This document shows positions 32,300 through 42,410 of a stretch of DNA of 64,000 nt, piece by piece. Below the pieces are notes generated by a model. The model searched no databases, was not told the origin of the DNA, and worked only from the letters and a program-made list of their open reading frames with translations. The DNA is from Symsagittifera roscoffensis (lineage: Eukaryota; Xenacoelomorpha; Acoela; Convolutidae): positions 31,074,599 through 31,138,598 of the forward strand of contig NC_087063.1 in assembly GCF_963678635.1 (NCBI RefSeq), read 5' to 3'. Positions within the stretch are counted from its first letter, which is position 1. Each line of letters begins with the position of its first letter. A program made the position numbers and the translations under genes.

Positions 32300-34918
32300 T
32301 CTTACTACCTATACACTCAATTCGATTGCTAGTGTCCTTTTTATCTGACTACTGATAATAATAACACAGCACAATAAATTTCAAAAGTTTCTATTAAATG
32401 GTGAACACGAATCCTTGTATGTTATCAGTGTACAGCGTTTATACAATTTCTATTAAAATCCTCAGGGTGGTCACTTTTCTCAAAAACGTTTTGGATTTCA
32501 ATCCACACCAATGAGTTACAAACTCTTTTAAATTTAGACCTAGTGTCGCGAATATCCGAGTTTGGACCTGTTTTGTTTTGATCTGGTCTTTTTTTTTGAA
32601 AGGCAAGTTACCAGTGCAGTCACTGGTTCCTATCTTGTCTCTTAAAAACCTAATACCTCTCACTATTATCTTTTCTTCTGTTTACCTAAGTCCTTAAACA
32701 AAAATAATACCCCTCCGGGATGACAAAAACGGTACCCCTCCGGATTGGCAAAAATAGGACCCCTACGGATTGGCAAAATTGAGACCCCTCCGGATTGGGA
32801 CCCCTCCGGTTTTGTGAAAACAAGACCCCTCCGGATTGGAACCCCTCCGAATTAGGAAAAATTTGGACCCCTCCTGATTAGCAAAAATTTGGACCCCTCC
32901 TGATTCGGACCCCTCCGGTTTTGTAAAAATAGCCTTTCTGAGACTTCTTTGATTTTCAACCTATACCCCTCCGGATACGTTCTTCGATGTTTTTATGCTG
33001 TTTGTATCAACTGGGAAGGGTATGTGGTCCTTCCCTAGACCCTTCCGGATTGAAGTCAAGCCTCTTATTTGACAATTCACGCTAATGGTGAAGGGTCTTA
33101 TCGCTAGCTTAATTTCGGCTCGATCAAGGTTTTCTGGTGCCTTTAGCCTTCCCTATTCTTCTAGAACAGCGTAAAATTGCCTTACTTAACCGTTTCTACC
33201 CTTTGGTAGGGCTGTAAGGGATTTCCAAAATTTTTTTATAAAACGTGAGGGGTCTACCCTCCCGAATTGGTGAATTTGCTAAAAACAATCTCAAAAAACT
33301 TTCACGCTTACTTTTTCTTGCTCCTATTAGTAAGCTCAGCTAATTTCTGATCTAATGGTACCAAGATCAACTGGATCTGTCCAGTAGTTCCAAAGTTATT
33401 AACCAAAACGTCTTTTTTCTAAAGTCAAAAAATTTCTCTCATTTAAGTTCCGCCTAACTTTTTTCTCAATTCTGTTCTTTTCGGCCTAAAAATTATTGAT
33501 CCGAGCTCAAAAGGCCTATAATCTTCTAATTCAATGCAAAAAACCCAATCTAAAACGCTTTAGTTGAATAAATGTGCGAAAAACTATGCTATTTGGACCC
33601 CTCCGGATTGATGAATCCACTGAATCAAACACGTTAAATTCGATTTCTCTGTAATCCGGAAGGTTTTCGGGGAACGGGTTTTAAAACCTGTAGATTCACT
33701 AGTGGACGTTGTCCGACCAACTATTTTTACTGTCCTATCTCAAAAATTTCAAAAAGTTTTCTGATTTTATAGTGTTCCGTTTTCTCAAAAATCGCGAAAA
33801 TTCGGTTTTTGGTACCAAAAAAGTTCCAACCACTTCTGAACTAAACTCAACCGGTTCTACCTACTATACTAGCACAGTTACGATGTAACTCACTAATTTG
33901 GCGCTTTTTTCCGTTTGAAAAAATATCGATATCTCAAAAATCGCGATTTGTGGGAGGATCAAAATATCGCTATTTTGACCCTAAAAACCGGTCCGCTTAC
34001 TGTATTTTTCACTGAAAAAACGATATAGGAGTATAATTATAGGCTATATAAGTAGTAATATTAGCAACACTATAACCCTTTGGGTCTGTTCAATATCCGA
34101 ATTAAGGTGCTTAACTCGGATTTTCGCAGTTCGGTGAAGGGTCACTACAGTGCAGCACTATCGAGCCCCACACAGATTACTATCTTATTTTTTGTACCAA
34201 AAGGGATACAAAATTTGTTAATGATACCCAAAAGTCGACTGTCGTTGTCGTTGAGCCCCTTTTTGTTGCTCCTTGTACTGCTTGCCGGATCAGTCTTCTC
34301 CCACGACCCCTCCGGATTGAGCGCAAATCAGCAGACCCTTCCGGATTGAGCGCAAATTAGCATTAACGTGCTTAAATACTCAAACAACCCTACAGTACAA
34401 GCCTCACAAACAGGCTACAAAAATGATTGTAACAATCCTGATTGATATAAATGCCTGTAACAACAATATATCTATCAATATTAAACGGGAGGGTCGGATC
34501 ACATCTTGTCTGGGGTGATGATTTCTACTGATTTTTTACTTTTTTTTTTTTTTTTTTTACTATTTTTGGTTTTTTCGGTTATTCTTTTAAATTTTTTGGT
34601 TTTCTTGGGTACTATACTACTTTCTGTTTCGTTTTATATTTATCTTTAAGTGTTTTTGGTCACAAACCTCTCAGTGAACGAGGGGCGGCCAATCCCCCCA
34701 CCCTTCCTGGAACGTGAATTTTCGGTCTTAACTATGTTAAAAAGCTATTCACGGTAATCCGGAAGGCTTTCGGGTTCCGAACTACCCTTCCGCTCCGGCG
34801 GTTAGGGCCTATTAAGGGCGTTATTAAGAGCATCCGCTCGGCGCGGAGTGCTCGTTAACGATTTTGCCGGTCATGATGTAAAAATGAATAGCACCCAGGA
34901 GAGCCATAAAAACATCTA
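32300..34918 (-). other. Long leader between 5' LTR and gag
   Basis: About 2.6 kb without a convincing gene. On the plus strand it contains a T-run at 34536-34560, a GC-richer block at 34670-34860, and many copies of CCCCTCCGGATT (annotated separately). A long leader could hold the packaging signal and an internal ribosome entry region, but no primer-binding site is visible at 34918. The 89-residue plus frame at 34080-34349 and the minus frame 32663-32439 have no supporting motif. Confidence 0.6.
32700..32985. repeat. Interspersed CCCCTCCGGATT motif array
   Basis: Eleven or so copies or near-copies of CCCCTCCGGATTGG lie here at irregular spacing of 14-60 bases (near 32713, 32735, 32761, 32786, 32802, 32826, 32842, 32868, 32894, 32909 and 32966). 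Further copies are found at 33045, 33250, 33598, 34306, 34333 and in the LTR at 35387. On the element's coding strand the motif reads AATCCGGAGGGG. Variants TCCTGATT and TCCGAATT show drift. Confidence 0.85.
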
Positions 34919-35855
34919 TGTAACATTCGCCCGGAAGTACATATCGACGGAAAAAAAAGCTAGGTTCTACTACGACTGGCCCACGTCTAAACAGAGCTCT
35001 ACATGCTTTTTACCGTCTCTACCAAAGCCAGTTCTTTTGGTGGTCTTTCTAACATCGGGTCGACAAAAACGTTACTGTTCTCCGGCTTCGACCAGAACGC
35101 TCAAATTAACTTACTTACATGCAAAATAGTGAGCTCATGGCTGGATCTCAGTATCCCCAGACCACAAGGTCACTCCTAAAAACAGGGCTAGTACTACTTA
35201 TTATTTTATTATTGTTTTAGTTCAGTAGATAAAAATCATCATCTCCATTGAAGATGGATCAACCCTTTCCCTTAACTCCTAGCTTCTCATCGTCGTAAAA
35301 TGAATTCAAATGTTAAAAAAATTCAATTCAAGACATAACCGGGAACCTAAAAATTTATATAAAACAGTTTCAGTTCAAATCCCTAGACCCCTCCGGATTC
35401 CTGAATCCGGGGAAATAACAACTTTATCTTCCTTCCGGAAGGCTGCTTTTCCACAATATCGGAATCGAAGAAAACAGCAGAGTTAGCAGAGACCGTTCCG
35501 AGTTGCAACGATTGTAGCGACACAATCGTTGCAACTCGGAACGGTCTCTGCTAACTCTGCTGTTTTCTTCGATTCCGATATTCTATTTTCTCGTAGTTAT
35601 CTTCGTCGCAACTATTGTTGTTCTGATTTTCTTATGGTTTTCTTCCAAAATTGCGGTTTTTGCCGTTTCTCAGAAGTGCGACTTCTCAGTTCGAATTTTT
35701 AAAATTTCAAAATACCAGAATATCGTGACCTTCACCGTTTGACTAATCGTCCCAACAACGTCACTAATCTCTCAAAACTGTCAATTCGGAAAGTTAGCTG
35801 CTAACTATTCGAAATCGCCGAATCTGCATTTTGTCCATTCTGGTCGAAAGTCACA
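34919..35855 (-). repeat. 5' LTR
   Basis: Starts TGTAACATTCGCCCGG at 34919 and ends AAGTCACA at 35855 on the plus strand. It is the outer LTR upstream of gag for the minus-strand element. It contains a perfect long palindrome (35455-35582) and one CCCCTCCGGATT copy. Over a ~340-base comparable stretch I count about 27 differences from the other LTR. Confidence 0.9.
35455..35582. repeat. Perfect palindrome, 61-bp arms, 6-base loop
   Basis: The left arm 35455-35515 begins AATATCGGAATCGAAG and ends CAACGATTGT. The loop is AGCGAC (35516-35521). The right arm 35522-35582 is the exact reverse complement with no mismatch. The equivalent site in the 3' LTR keeps the right arm with two or more changes but only 13 bases of the left arm. 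Confidence 0.95.
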
Positions 35856-35858
35856 GAT
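35855..35858. other. Target-site duplication, right copy (AGAT)
   Basis: Partner of 20417-20420. Immediately to the right the PLE reverse-transcriptase frame resumes with SEKTELDSDESIISLD. Confidence 0.75.
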
Positions 35859-36660
35859 CTCGGAGAAGACTGAACTGGACTCTGATGAGAGTATTATCTC
35901 CCTTGATGTAAAAAGTTTGTACACTAATGTCCCGCTCAGGGAAGCGGTTGAAATAGCCCTGAGGAGATTATATGAGCAAGTCAATCCTTCGGAAACATCT
36001 CGCAAGACTATGAAAAAACTATTGAATTTGGCAGTGAGTAAGGTACGCTTTAAAAGCAATGGTTTGGCACTTAGTGTGTGGTAACATGTCGGAATCGGAA
36101 TACGCAGACATCGCTGAAACAGTATGGCATTGCTTGCAAAAAACAACAGGAAGCAGATCGGGCTGAGAATGGTGTTAAAGTTTTTCTAAGAGATGTGGAC
36201 GTAATAGTTAGAACTGTCAAGGGTGATCCTGGGCTAGTTCTCGAGGCTGCCAATAAGTTGCGCCAAACCTGCAGTTCACCATAGAAAAACTTGATAGTAA
36301 CGGTAATTTGGCCTTTTTGGATTTAAATGTCAATGTGGACTCAGGAAAAAAAGTTCACATGAGGGTGGTACTAAAAACCCACTCATACCGGGATCATTCT
36401 ATATTTCAGAGGTTGCGCACCTTTGCAGTACAAAAGAAACGGTATTGAAGGGACGGTTCATTGGGTTTTCAGAAGTACCTCAACATGGGAAAATTTTGTC
36501 CAGGCATTGGAAAAAAAATCGGAAACAATGGAATGAAAATCAATTTCCAAAAAACTGGTCGGACAGGGTAGTGTTTAAAACTGTTAACAAGATCCTTGAG
36601 GGAAAGAAAAAATTAGAGATGAAGGCATCAGAACCGAGAAATGATAAATGGTTAAAAGAC
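35856..36660 (+). pseudogene. Penelope-like element, RT C-terminal half
   Basis: The reading resumes with SLDVKSLYTNVPLREAVEIA, the PLE palm block containing the first catalytic Asp, up to about 36080. A small deletion follows. In 36078-36284 the second catalytic box, which should read YVDD, is FLRDVDVIVRT, so the active-site Asp pair is broken. After a shift near 36270 come LQFTIEKLD, LAFLDLNVNV and, from 36445, the thumb block with RKQWNENQFPKNWSDRVV. Several stops and shifts make it inactive. Confidence 0.82.
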
Positions 36661-37115
36661 TCGCCCCCCTTTTTACAATGCAATATCCTGGCAATCTATC
36701 TCAACTGTTAGCTGCAAAGGTTCGGCAAACATCCGGGGCACAAATAATTTTTACAACAAGAAAATTGAAAACATGCTTGCCATCTCTCAAAAGTTCCTTT
36801 GCTCGTGAATTGAGATCCAAAGGGGTGTATGGGCTTACATGTAGTGGATGTAACTCCACCTATATTGGCCAGACAGTCCGACATTTAGCCACGAGGGTCG
36901 ATGAACACCGCAAAGGGGACTCCCCAGTTGGGCAACACTTGTTAGAGTGTAATAAGGAGGTGGGCGGTACTGCTGAGCTGAAGTCAGAGATTATAGACCA
37001 AACAGTCAACACTCATAAGCTACTCACACTAGAGGCTTTGCATATTTGGAGGGAGAGGCCGAGGATCAACACACGCGATGAATTCAGGAGCCGGGAATTA
37101 ACACTAAATTTCTAG
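36648..37115 (+). CDS. Penelope-like element GIY-YIG endonuclease domain
   Basis: A 155-residue open stretch of the PLE polyprotein. The nuclease centre reads GVYGLTCSGCNSTYIGQTVR, followed by LATRVDEHRKGDSPVGQHLL and, at the C-terminus, LTLEALHIWRERPRINTRDE. The GVY...YIG pair, the Arg after YIGQT, and the H and E positions are present, so the domain looks intact. The CX2C pair between GVY and YIG is typical of PLE nucleases. It nicks target DNA to prime reverse transcription. A frameshift near 36680 separates it from the RT. Confidence 0.88.
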   Translation: MVKRLAPLFTMQYPGNLSQLLAAKVRQTSGAQIIFTTRKLKTCLPSLKSSFARELRSKGVYGLTCSGCNSTYIGQTVRHLATRVDEHRKGDSPVGQHLLECNKEVGGTAELKSEIIDQTVNTHKLLTLEALHIWRERPRINTRDEFRSRELTLNF

Positions 37116-37554
37116 TCTATGCATAACGTGGCTAAAAATTAGAAAACTGACATGTCAGAATCAAAAATATTCCCAAATCAAAATGTCTTAACCAAGAAAA
37201 TGAAAGAACAAAAAGCTAAAAAGAAATATCAAAAATTTACAGGAAAATGTTATTATTGATTACACAATGTGTCATGTAATTACAGTTGTTTAAATTCGAT
37301 TGGTCAAAAAGTTTTAAAGCATTTTTAGACATGTTTCTCATTTTTTTAGATCTTTGATCGTTTTGTAAAAATTGTGAAAATGTTAATGCTGTTGATGCAC
37401 AAAATGTGCGAAAACGTTTGAATTAACATTTTGAATTTCTTATATTTAGTGATAAAGTTGAGGTAGCGAACAGTAAATTAAGTGCTCAAAAAACTTAACG
37501 ATATAATAATATCTCAAAAGATATTATTGAGAGAGTTGAGCTGGACTGCTCTGA
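37116..37554 (+). other. PLE 3' untranslated region and junction
   Basis: This is the non-coding tail of the first PLE. The phrase TGATCGTTTTGTAAA with a following GATGCACAAA-like block (37345-37430) recurs at 38846-38900 after the second PLE, which supports both as 3' ends of the same family. Confidence 0.5.
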
Positions 37555-38920
37555 GAACACAACTTTTTTTTTTGTAAAACTTTTTCAAAGTAGCTATCAA
37601 CATAGTACTACGAAAACTTTATGAACCAAAAAAAGTTCACGACATTGCACGCAATATACTGAAGAGATTGCTGAAAATTGCTATAGGCCAGGTTCACTTC
37701 AAGTGCAATTTTATCTGGCATTTAAAGAAGAATGGTTTGGCTATGACAGCCTATCTTACAGCCGATCTGGCAGATTTTTGGAAGGAAGAGTTCAAAGCTG
37801 TTCTGAGCCAAAAAGTAGACAAAAGTTGCTCTCCATGGATGATTCAAATGAAATTTGGAAGAATGTAGCAGAAAAATTACGTAAAGACAGAAAAGTGTTG
37901 AAATGGAAAAGTGTCTAGACTGTTTCCATCAGAAATGTAGTAGTATTCAAGAAAATCATTGGTAGCTGATATTGTTTGAATTTGCTCTTCATGCTGAGAG
38001 TTGAAAAAAGAGACCAACCCACAGTGGAGATCAGATTGTTCCTAAGACATGTTGTTGATATCGTGAGAACTGTGAAAGAAGTCAGAAGCACTTCAACTTG
38101 GAACAAAACGTTTTGTTGTAAAGACACACCACCCTCGATGTTGGTGCCGTATCGAGGTAATGCAATCTATTATTTACAGATAAACTGCAGAACATAATCA
38201 AGGCACAGAGTGTACTCAATGCCAGAAAGCTGAAAACCTGCCTTTTCTAATTAAAGGTCTTCCTTTTCGCGTGAACTAAAATCAAAAATGGATTACCAGT
38301 TTTCTTGTTGCGGATGTAATTCCACCTATGATTGCAAAACGGTTCGACATATAAGCTTTGATTAGAAGACTACCAAAAACAGGACTCACCCGAGGGACAA
38401 AACCTACGGCAGCGTGGATATGAGGGCGCGATTATGAGAATAACTCGAAAACTTATAGACCGAGCTAACACCATCATCAACCTTCTTAAATTGGAAGCAC
38501 TTCACATCTGGAAAAATAGATCAAGAAATAACACGCGTAATGAGTTCAGAAGCAGTCAACTCACAGTTAAATTATAGTTCAGAATTGGATTTCCCGGTCT
38601 AATCAAAAACAACTTAGCACATTTCGAAATAAAATAGTTGACAAACTTCAAAAAAGAAATAGAGACGAATGAAAAATTTTAAATTTAAAAATGATCACGT
38701 GATAAAATATTATAAAATTTCGCAGTAAGTTTGTTCAATTGATAAAAAGGGCAAAGTTTAGTAGAAAAATTAAATTGCACAACTGTTAATGGTTAAATTT
38801 TTCAAGTTTTTCTCACTAGAAAAATGTCACAGTTCATTTTTATGATCGATGATCGTTTTGTAAATATTAAAATCTTTTAAGGCTCATACACAAATATCAC
38901 AAGATTTTCGTTATTTACAA
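37555..38920 (+). pseudogene. Second Penelope-like element, 5'-truncated and decayed
   Basis: It begins inside the RT palm with LRKLYEPKKVHDIARNILKR and LLKIAIGQVHFKCN, then GLAMTAYLTADLADFWKEEF (37730-37800). The catalytic box is FLRHVVDIVRTV (38024-38090), again damaged. The GIY-YIG region is scrambled but recognisable: SRELKSKMDYQFSCCGCNST near 38270-38330 and LKLEALHIWKNRSRNNTRNE at 38490-38545. It sits head-to-tail behind the first copy, as PLEs often do. Confidence 0.75.
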
Positions 38921-41030
38921 TTTAAGGCCTTCGAAAAAAGAGATGATTAAAAGTAAAGTGATTAAAAATTACATCGAAACGGGTTGAAAGTTTGAACAAG
39001 AACACGTAAATCGGCTTGAAAAAAACAATAGTAATATGATTTACTAACAAACGTTTCATCGAGATTCGTTTTGCAACCGGTGCTTGCAATCTGTGTTGAC
39101 AGGAAAAAAACTACCGGCTGTGGGTACTTCGTAGATTTACTTAGATTCTTACCAAGTTGGCCCTAAAAATTTTTATACTGGCGTCGGTCGTGCCCTGATT
39201 AATGAAAAAAGCGGTTGAAATTTTTAAATATGTTTAGACTTCCTTTCATGTCGCTCTTCCGGTTCAGCGGCAGGCATACGGATGATGCAGACCGATACTG
39301 GGCTAACCCATAGGGAACTATGGAGTGTAATACCGGCATGTACCACAAAAGTTGCTCACGAGCATCCAGTGGAACGAGTATCAAAATGTCTGGTCATTTC
39401 TGAATGGTCCTGTAGAGATGTCGCGTCTCTAAAAAAGGAGCAATAGGAGTAGAAGAAAGACTTTGTTTTATAAGGATATTCAGATTTGATTACCTAAAGA
39501 ATTGACTTGCCTTTTTGAGGCAAGAAAGTCCATGCGAACGATCTTCGACATCGTATTTGTATTGGTCACGCACTATGCCGTTGGCAGATTTTAAAGCACA
39601 ATCGAAGTACATTTCTGAACTTTTGTTTCGATGGTTTTGACTTAAAAAAATTGCACGGGATGACGTTTATCCATTGGGAGCCAAATCTATCTTGGACTGC
39701 ATTGATTTTTTTTGCGTCGGTGGGTCCGAGCTACAATATGAAATCTGTAATCTCGTTGTGGAAAATGGGCTCTGTTTTTGAATTCCGTTTTCGGAGCCAT
39801 TTCAGTTTTTGCAAGTTCAAACCACCGTTCAATCGCAATAATATAAGGTTCAACCACTTGCTTCAGAACAAGAACTTCGCATAGGTCATTTTTCTGTCCT
39901 ACTGCTGACGCTAAGGAAGCGGGTAAAGCTAGAAGGCGAGTTGAAAAAACACGCAAGCCTAATTTGAGCACAGGAAGAACTACGTGTTAAAATTGGTTAT
40001 CCTTGATTCTCATGTTGGTGAATATGCATAACAAGTTTATACTTATTCTGTCCTAGCGATCCAAAAAGTTTTTTTGCTAAAATCAAGGAGCGGTACACGC
40101 GTTCTGGCATGCTAAAGCATTTTTTCAGAATTAAAAAAAAAACATTTAGGCATCTAGTTTATGAATGACAGCCGGGATTTTCTCAAGCTCAATGATTTTG
40201 TCGTCAATCAGTTTTATACGGCAAGATCCGCTGATTGAAGATCCTAGTATAATAATATTTAAAAAAAAAAATTTAGTTCTTGTTTGCTGCCAATTTTACA
40301 AAACTGCATTGAAATTGAATTGTACTTTGTAACCATAACTGGTAGTAAGACAAAATTTTCGTAACTTTCTCTGTTCATTTTCAGGCCTTCATTTTATTCC
40401 AACTTTAGACTTTTTCAAGATCCGGGAACTCCGGAACCCTGTTTTTTGTCGACTAAACTTTCATCATCTCAATACAATTGTCTAATTCCGACTCTAGCTG
40501 TTTTCTTAGGGTCTGAATTGTTTTTGAAAAAAAATTGGCGCTTCAGGATCAACCTGTCGAATTCCGTTTTCTGACATTATGATAGAACTTCCGTCAAAAA
40601 AGTAACTAGGTTTACTGTACAAACAATGGGCGTATTTGTACAAAAGGCAAACTCGATAAAAAACAGGCTTTAACCTTGTTTCTCTGTTAGAAGAGTTGAT
40701 GACAATCTTGAAGTCTAGTCTTAAGAAAACAGAACACTTTGGGTTGTCGTCGCGCTCAATTTGATTTTGAAACAAGTGTGCAGCTATAATTACACCCGGT
40801 TTGAAATAAAAAGTTGCGGAGAGGGAGTTGCTTCCAATATGTGTGGCGATGCATCTTCGAAAATATCACCTGCGGCAATTGGTCCCAATTCTTCGTCGTG
40901 AGGGCGATAAGCTTTGTGCCAAAAAAGAAAGGTCCTTGAAATTCAGGTATTTTGCCATTTCTAACCAGGTTCTTCAGCTTAGTAAGGGATTTCAGAAAAA
41001 TAGGTCTCGCCGTGCCAAATTACACAATAA
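38921..41030. other. Unassigned stretch before the repeat field
   Basis: No gene I can support. The plus frame 40828-41130 (100 residues, very basic, with LCAKKERSLKFRYFAISNQV) ends in the conserved peptide VRLVDARRFEGYLNKVSQ that also opens repeat B. It could therefore be the last remnant of the protein of an otherwise lost transposon. Other frames at 39199-39384, 39651-39971 and 40506-40775 look random. Confidence 0.35.
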
Positions 41031-42410
41031 GGTGTCTAAGTTTTTTATAGTTAGGCTAGTTGATGCGAGGAGATTTGAAGGTTATTTGAATAAGGTATCT
41101 CAAAAATTTAGGTGCCATTTGACCAACTAACAAAGTTTTACTTTGACATTCGAGATGGCTGCATTAACATAGTTGGGTAACAGTAAATCTTTACCTATTG
41201 TTGCTTCTTCAACAAACTTTCACATCAAAGTTTAAGTGAAATTGAAACCAACTGATATGATGCCAACAAGAACAAAAATCACATTCAATCTAGTTTTTCA
41301 GTCCTGAAAATAAAAAAACACCTTGCCTGTACATTCTTTAATTTTTTCTTCTTGGCACATTTGAAAAGTTTTGTTTTACTAGATTTTAGGAGACTGAATT
41401 AACCCATGATAGTCGTTGAGTGAAAAACTTATAGATCACCAAAATATAGAATTAAATTATTTTCAAATCATGTATTAAAAAGTGTAAACACCACCAACAG
41501 CCGAGCTTACCAATTTCAGCAATTCACCACCAGACTCTTCGAGCCATTTTCACTAACCCTTTTCCGAAAAACTGTTATCCCTATCTCTTGTTTCTAAAAT
41601 CTTTTAAAAGGCGCTTGACAAACAGGCATAAACATGAATCATTCACATCTGTTGAGTAAGTCTATCACAACAATTAGGCTAAAAGGTTTACACAATTAGG
41701 TTTACACAATTCAAGTTTACACAATTGGGCTGAAAAAGTCTTAACTCTAGAAGTATATAATTTGACTTTTTTTCATTCTTTTTGCGTAAACTTCGTTCCA
41801 GCTTTTAGCCTTATTGTTGTGATAGAGTGAAAACTGGGCAAACATCATTGAAAGTGTATATAGAGCTGTATTTGAAAGTGTATATAGATTTAAATTTGAG
41901 AAGTTTCACACTTTTTGATTGATAGTTTAAGAGGAGCAGCGAAACAGTTGCGACGAACATAGAAGTGAGAATGTGTAAATTTCTGAAACCTAAAACCAGG
42001 GTTAATAATTGAACCAACAGAGCGAAGGTTTCTAGTTGAATCACCGACTAATCAAGCACAAAAAATGCCAACAGAAAAACCCGATATTAGGGAAATTGGA
42101 ATTGTAGAAAAACACCAAAGTTGAGCTTCGCATCACTGGCGCTTCATACTTTCAAATATGATGACACATACATAAACCCACAAGAAAAAAGAACAAAAGA
42201 CCGTGAAAAACAGTTAAGATGTAATATTAGCGCTTTTATAAAAAAGGTAACGACGAAAACTCTCAAAATGAGCTTCGATTTGTTCCAACAAAACTCGTCG
42301 TATAGTTTTGAACAGTTTTTTTGCAAGAAATAGAAAGTCATGAAGAAAATGATTCATCAAAACACTGGGCTTTGGTTGCACCCACAGCTTACGCAAACAT
42401 CATGTAAAAG
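41030..42410. repeat. Repeat B, copy 1
   Basis: Starts GTCTAAGTTTTTTATAGTTA on the plus strand, with the end of a frame (DARRFEGYLNKVSQKF...stop). Next come ATGGCTGCATTAACATA and a CTATTGTTGCTTC block, then on the minus strand the frame end WLEESGGELLKLVSSA (about 41555-41500). After that come GCGCTTGACAAACAGGCATA, a CTATCACAACAATTAGGCTAAAAG / CTTTTAGCCTTATTGTTGTGATAG inverted pair (41666 and 41798), and a tail with CACACTTTTTGATTGATAGT. It leads directly into satellite block 1. Confidence 0.75.

Larger units (their letters stand above)
20421..35855 (-). mobile_element. Ty3/gypsy-like LTR retrotransposon with extra 3' genes, inserted in a PLE
   Basis: Layout on the minus strand, 5' to 3': LTR (35855-34919), 2.6-kb leader, gag (32290-29352), protease, reverse transcriptase and RNase H (29324-25150), integrase deleted near 25165, pol C-terminal region (25110-24333), macro-like frame (24318-23747), two unrecognised frames (23410-22194), polypurine tract (21411-21401) and 3' LTR (21400-20421). 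Gene order PR-RT-RH is gypsy-like, and the CCHC knuckle and YVDD box agree. No primer-binding site complementary to a common tRNA is visible next to the 5' LTR. At 15.4 kb, even after losing integrase, it is large for the group. Stops and frameshifts occur in most genes and the LTRs differ by roughly 8% by eye, so this copy is old and inactive. Confidence 0.88.

Noticed and set aside
34080..34349. 89-residue plus frame with a hydrophobic segment
   Set aside because: It lies antisense in the leader of the LTR element and overlaps the CCCCTCCGGATT repeats. No relative or start context.
35870..35900. CTGATGAG as a hammerhead ribozyme core
   Set aside because: The string is in PLE coding sequence, with no GAAA core partner and no flanking stems. 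The CCTGATTCCGGGGAAATA block in the LTRs near 20969 also lacks the CTGATGA core.
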